From positions 1-17,821 of the forward strand of contig JAJJLU010004140.1 in the NCBI GenBank assembly GCA_023807065.1: 17,821 bases of DNA, read 5' to 3'. The notes beneath the pieces are model-generated. The model did not search any database and was not told the DNA's origin. It was given only the letters and a program-made list of their open reading frames with translations. This stretch comes from Isotricha intestinalis. Its lineage: Eukaryota; Ciliophora; Litostomatea; Vestibuliferida; Isotrichidae. The first letter of the stretch is position 1, and the number at the start of each line of letters is the position of its first letter. The position numbers and the translations under genes are program-made. Of this stretch, positions 17,281 to 17,821 are shown piece after piece.

Positions 17281-17616
17281 ATTTTATGTATCATTAATAT
17301 ATTTTATTATTCTTTTTCTGTAAATACAATTGAAAAAAAAGATTTCATTTTACATAGTATAATTCATTATATATTAAATAATAAAATTCAATTTACTTTT
17401 TTAAGGTTAACTAACTATTTTTGAAATTTAAGAAAATTAAGACATTGAATACATAGTTTATTTAGATTAAATAAATATTATGAATTCTATTAAGAAAAGA
17501 ATTATTTGTTTTCTAAATATTTTTATGATGTTTTCTGTTTTTTAGGATTTATTAAATGATTATTTGATACACATATTCAAAGATTATTTATTTTCAAAAA
17601 AAGGTATTTAATATAA
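17281..17616 (+). pseudogene. Decayed coding remnant with TGA at Trp-like positions
   Basis: One frame spans 112 codons (17281-17616) with only four internal stops: TGA 17422, TGA 17446, TAA 17491 and TGA 17557. The sequence is protein-like: NTIEKKDFILHSIIHYILNN, FTFLRLTNYF, NLRKLRH, IHSLFRLNKYYEFY, EKNYLFSKYFYDVFCFLGFI, LFDTHIQRLFIFKKRYL. Three of four stops are TGA although TAA is far more frequent by composition, and Trp fits each TGA. The pattern of Arg/Leu helices faintly recalls the PEX11 peroxisomal family, but that is weak. It ends 12 nt before the next gene. Confidence 0.5.
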
Positions 17617-17628
17617 ATATAAATAAAA

Positions 17629-17821
17629 ATGGGACAAGAAGGTTTAAGTGGTTTTAAATATAAAACTACTATTGTATGGATTGACAAAAATGTAAACACT
17701 AAAGAAAATACATACTACAGAAATTCAATAAAAGCAAAAGATTGTAAAAATTATGAAATTTTCACTTTTGAAACAATTGATGATGGATTACAATTTATAA
17801 AACAATTAAGATATACTCCAA
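17629..17821 (+). CDS. 5' part of a gene with a receiver-like or 'VWLD'-type N-terminal domain
   Basis: From ATG 17629 the frame is open for 64 codons to the right edge. The segment TTIVWIDKNVNTKENTYYRN, then KNYEIFTFETIDDGLQFIKQ, has the beta-alpha pattern of a short receiver-like fold. It resembles the N-terminal domain (VWLDANVN..., then a Phe-rich strand and an Ile-rich helix) I know from many bdelloid rotifer proteins fused to ADP-ribosyltransferase or TPR modules. That resemblance is from memory and not searched. The C-terminal part, which would show the effector domain, is outside the window. The start follows an A-rich leader like those of its neighbours. Confidence 0.65.
   Translation, partial: MGQEGLSGFKYKTTIVWIDKNVNTKENTYYRNSIKAKDCKNYEIFTFETIDDGLQFIKQLRYTP

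Noticed and set aside
17281..17616. Mitochondrial DNA insertion with TGA as Trp
   Set aside because: The frame also has an internal TAA and resembles no mitochondrial protein I know; decay of a nuclear gene is simpler.
1..17821. A genome-wide code with TAA/TAG read as Gln (ciliate-like)
   Set aside because: Intact genes of 379-721 codons contain no in-frame TAA, TAG or TGA and use CAA for Gln; their TAA ends coincide with the ends of protein-like sequence.
1..17821. tRNA, rRNA or riboswitch genes
   Set aside because: I saw no GTTCRA-type T-loop with matching stems or other conserved RNA sequence on either strand.

Overview
The window looks like nuclear DNA of a very AT-rich microbial eukaryote, probably a free-living or gut protist. 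By eye the sequence is about four-fifths A+T or more. All intact genes are single-exon and start in an A-rich context (often AAAATG). They end in TAA and have no in-frame TAA, TAG or TGA, so the standard code applies. I see no bacterial ribosome-binding sites, operons or tRNAs. The families present (eukaryotic protein kinase with B-box, divergent actin-related protein, PP1-type docking motif, WD40 remnant, Vint/Hint domain) are eukaryotic. A small NlpC/P60 peptidase and BspA-type repeats point to bacterial input. I cannot name the genus.

Layout. 1-560: minus-strand signal-anchor membrane protein, running off the left edge. 700-1865: decayed coding stretches on both strands. 2302-4467: minus-strand fusion of kinase, B-box, coiled coil and seven or more 26-residue BspA/DUF285-type leucine-rich repeats. 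4747-4980: another remnant. 5615-7387: long plus-strand coiled-coil protein with a Glu/Asn tail. 7513-9417: three minus-strand small or coiled-coil genes with a remnant between the first two. 9925-11064: minus-strand actin-related protein. 11065-14975: about 3.9 kb with no intact gene but several remnants, including a clear WD40 pseudogene. 14976-15515: stand-alone Vint (Hint) protein. 15889-16620: large minus-strand pseudogene. 16660-17037: NlpC/P60 peptidase. 17281-17616: another remnant. 17629-17821: start of a gene with a domain resembling one known from bdelloid rotifer proteins, running off the right edge.

The genes do not form an obvious pathway. The most distinctive overall feature is that much of the 'intergenic' DNA is decayed coding sequence. 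Its in-frame stops sit mostly where a single C-to-T or G-to-A change would convert Gln (CAA/CAG) or Trp (TGG) into a stop. Remnant calls rest on reading frames by eye, not on database matches. The right-hand 3 kb, with Vint, NlpC/P60 and the partial gene, is the part most likely to contain foreign or defence-like functions.
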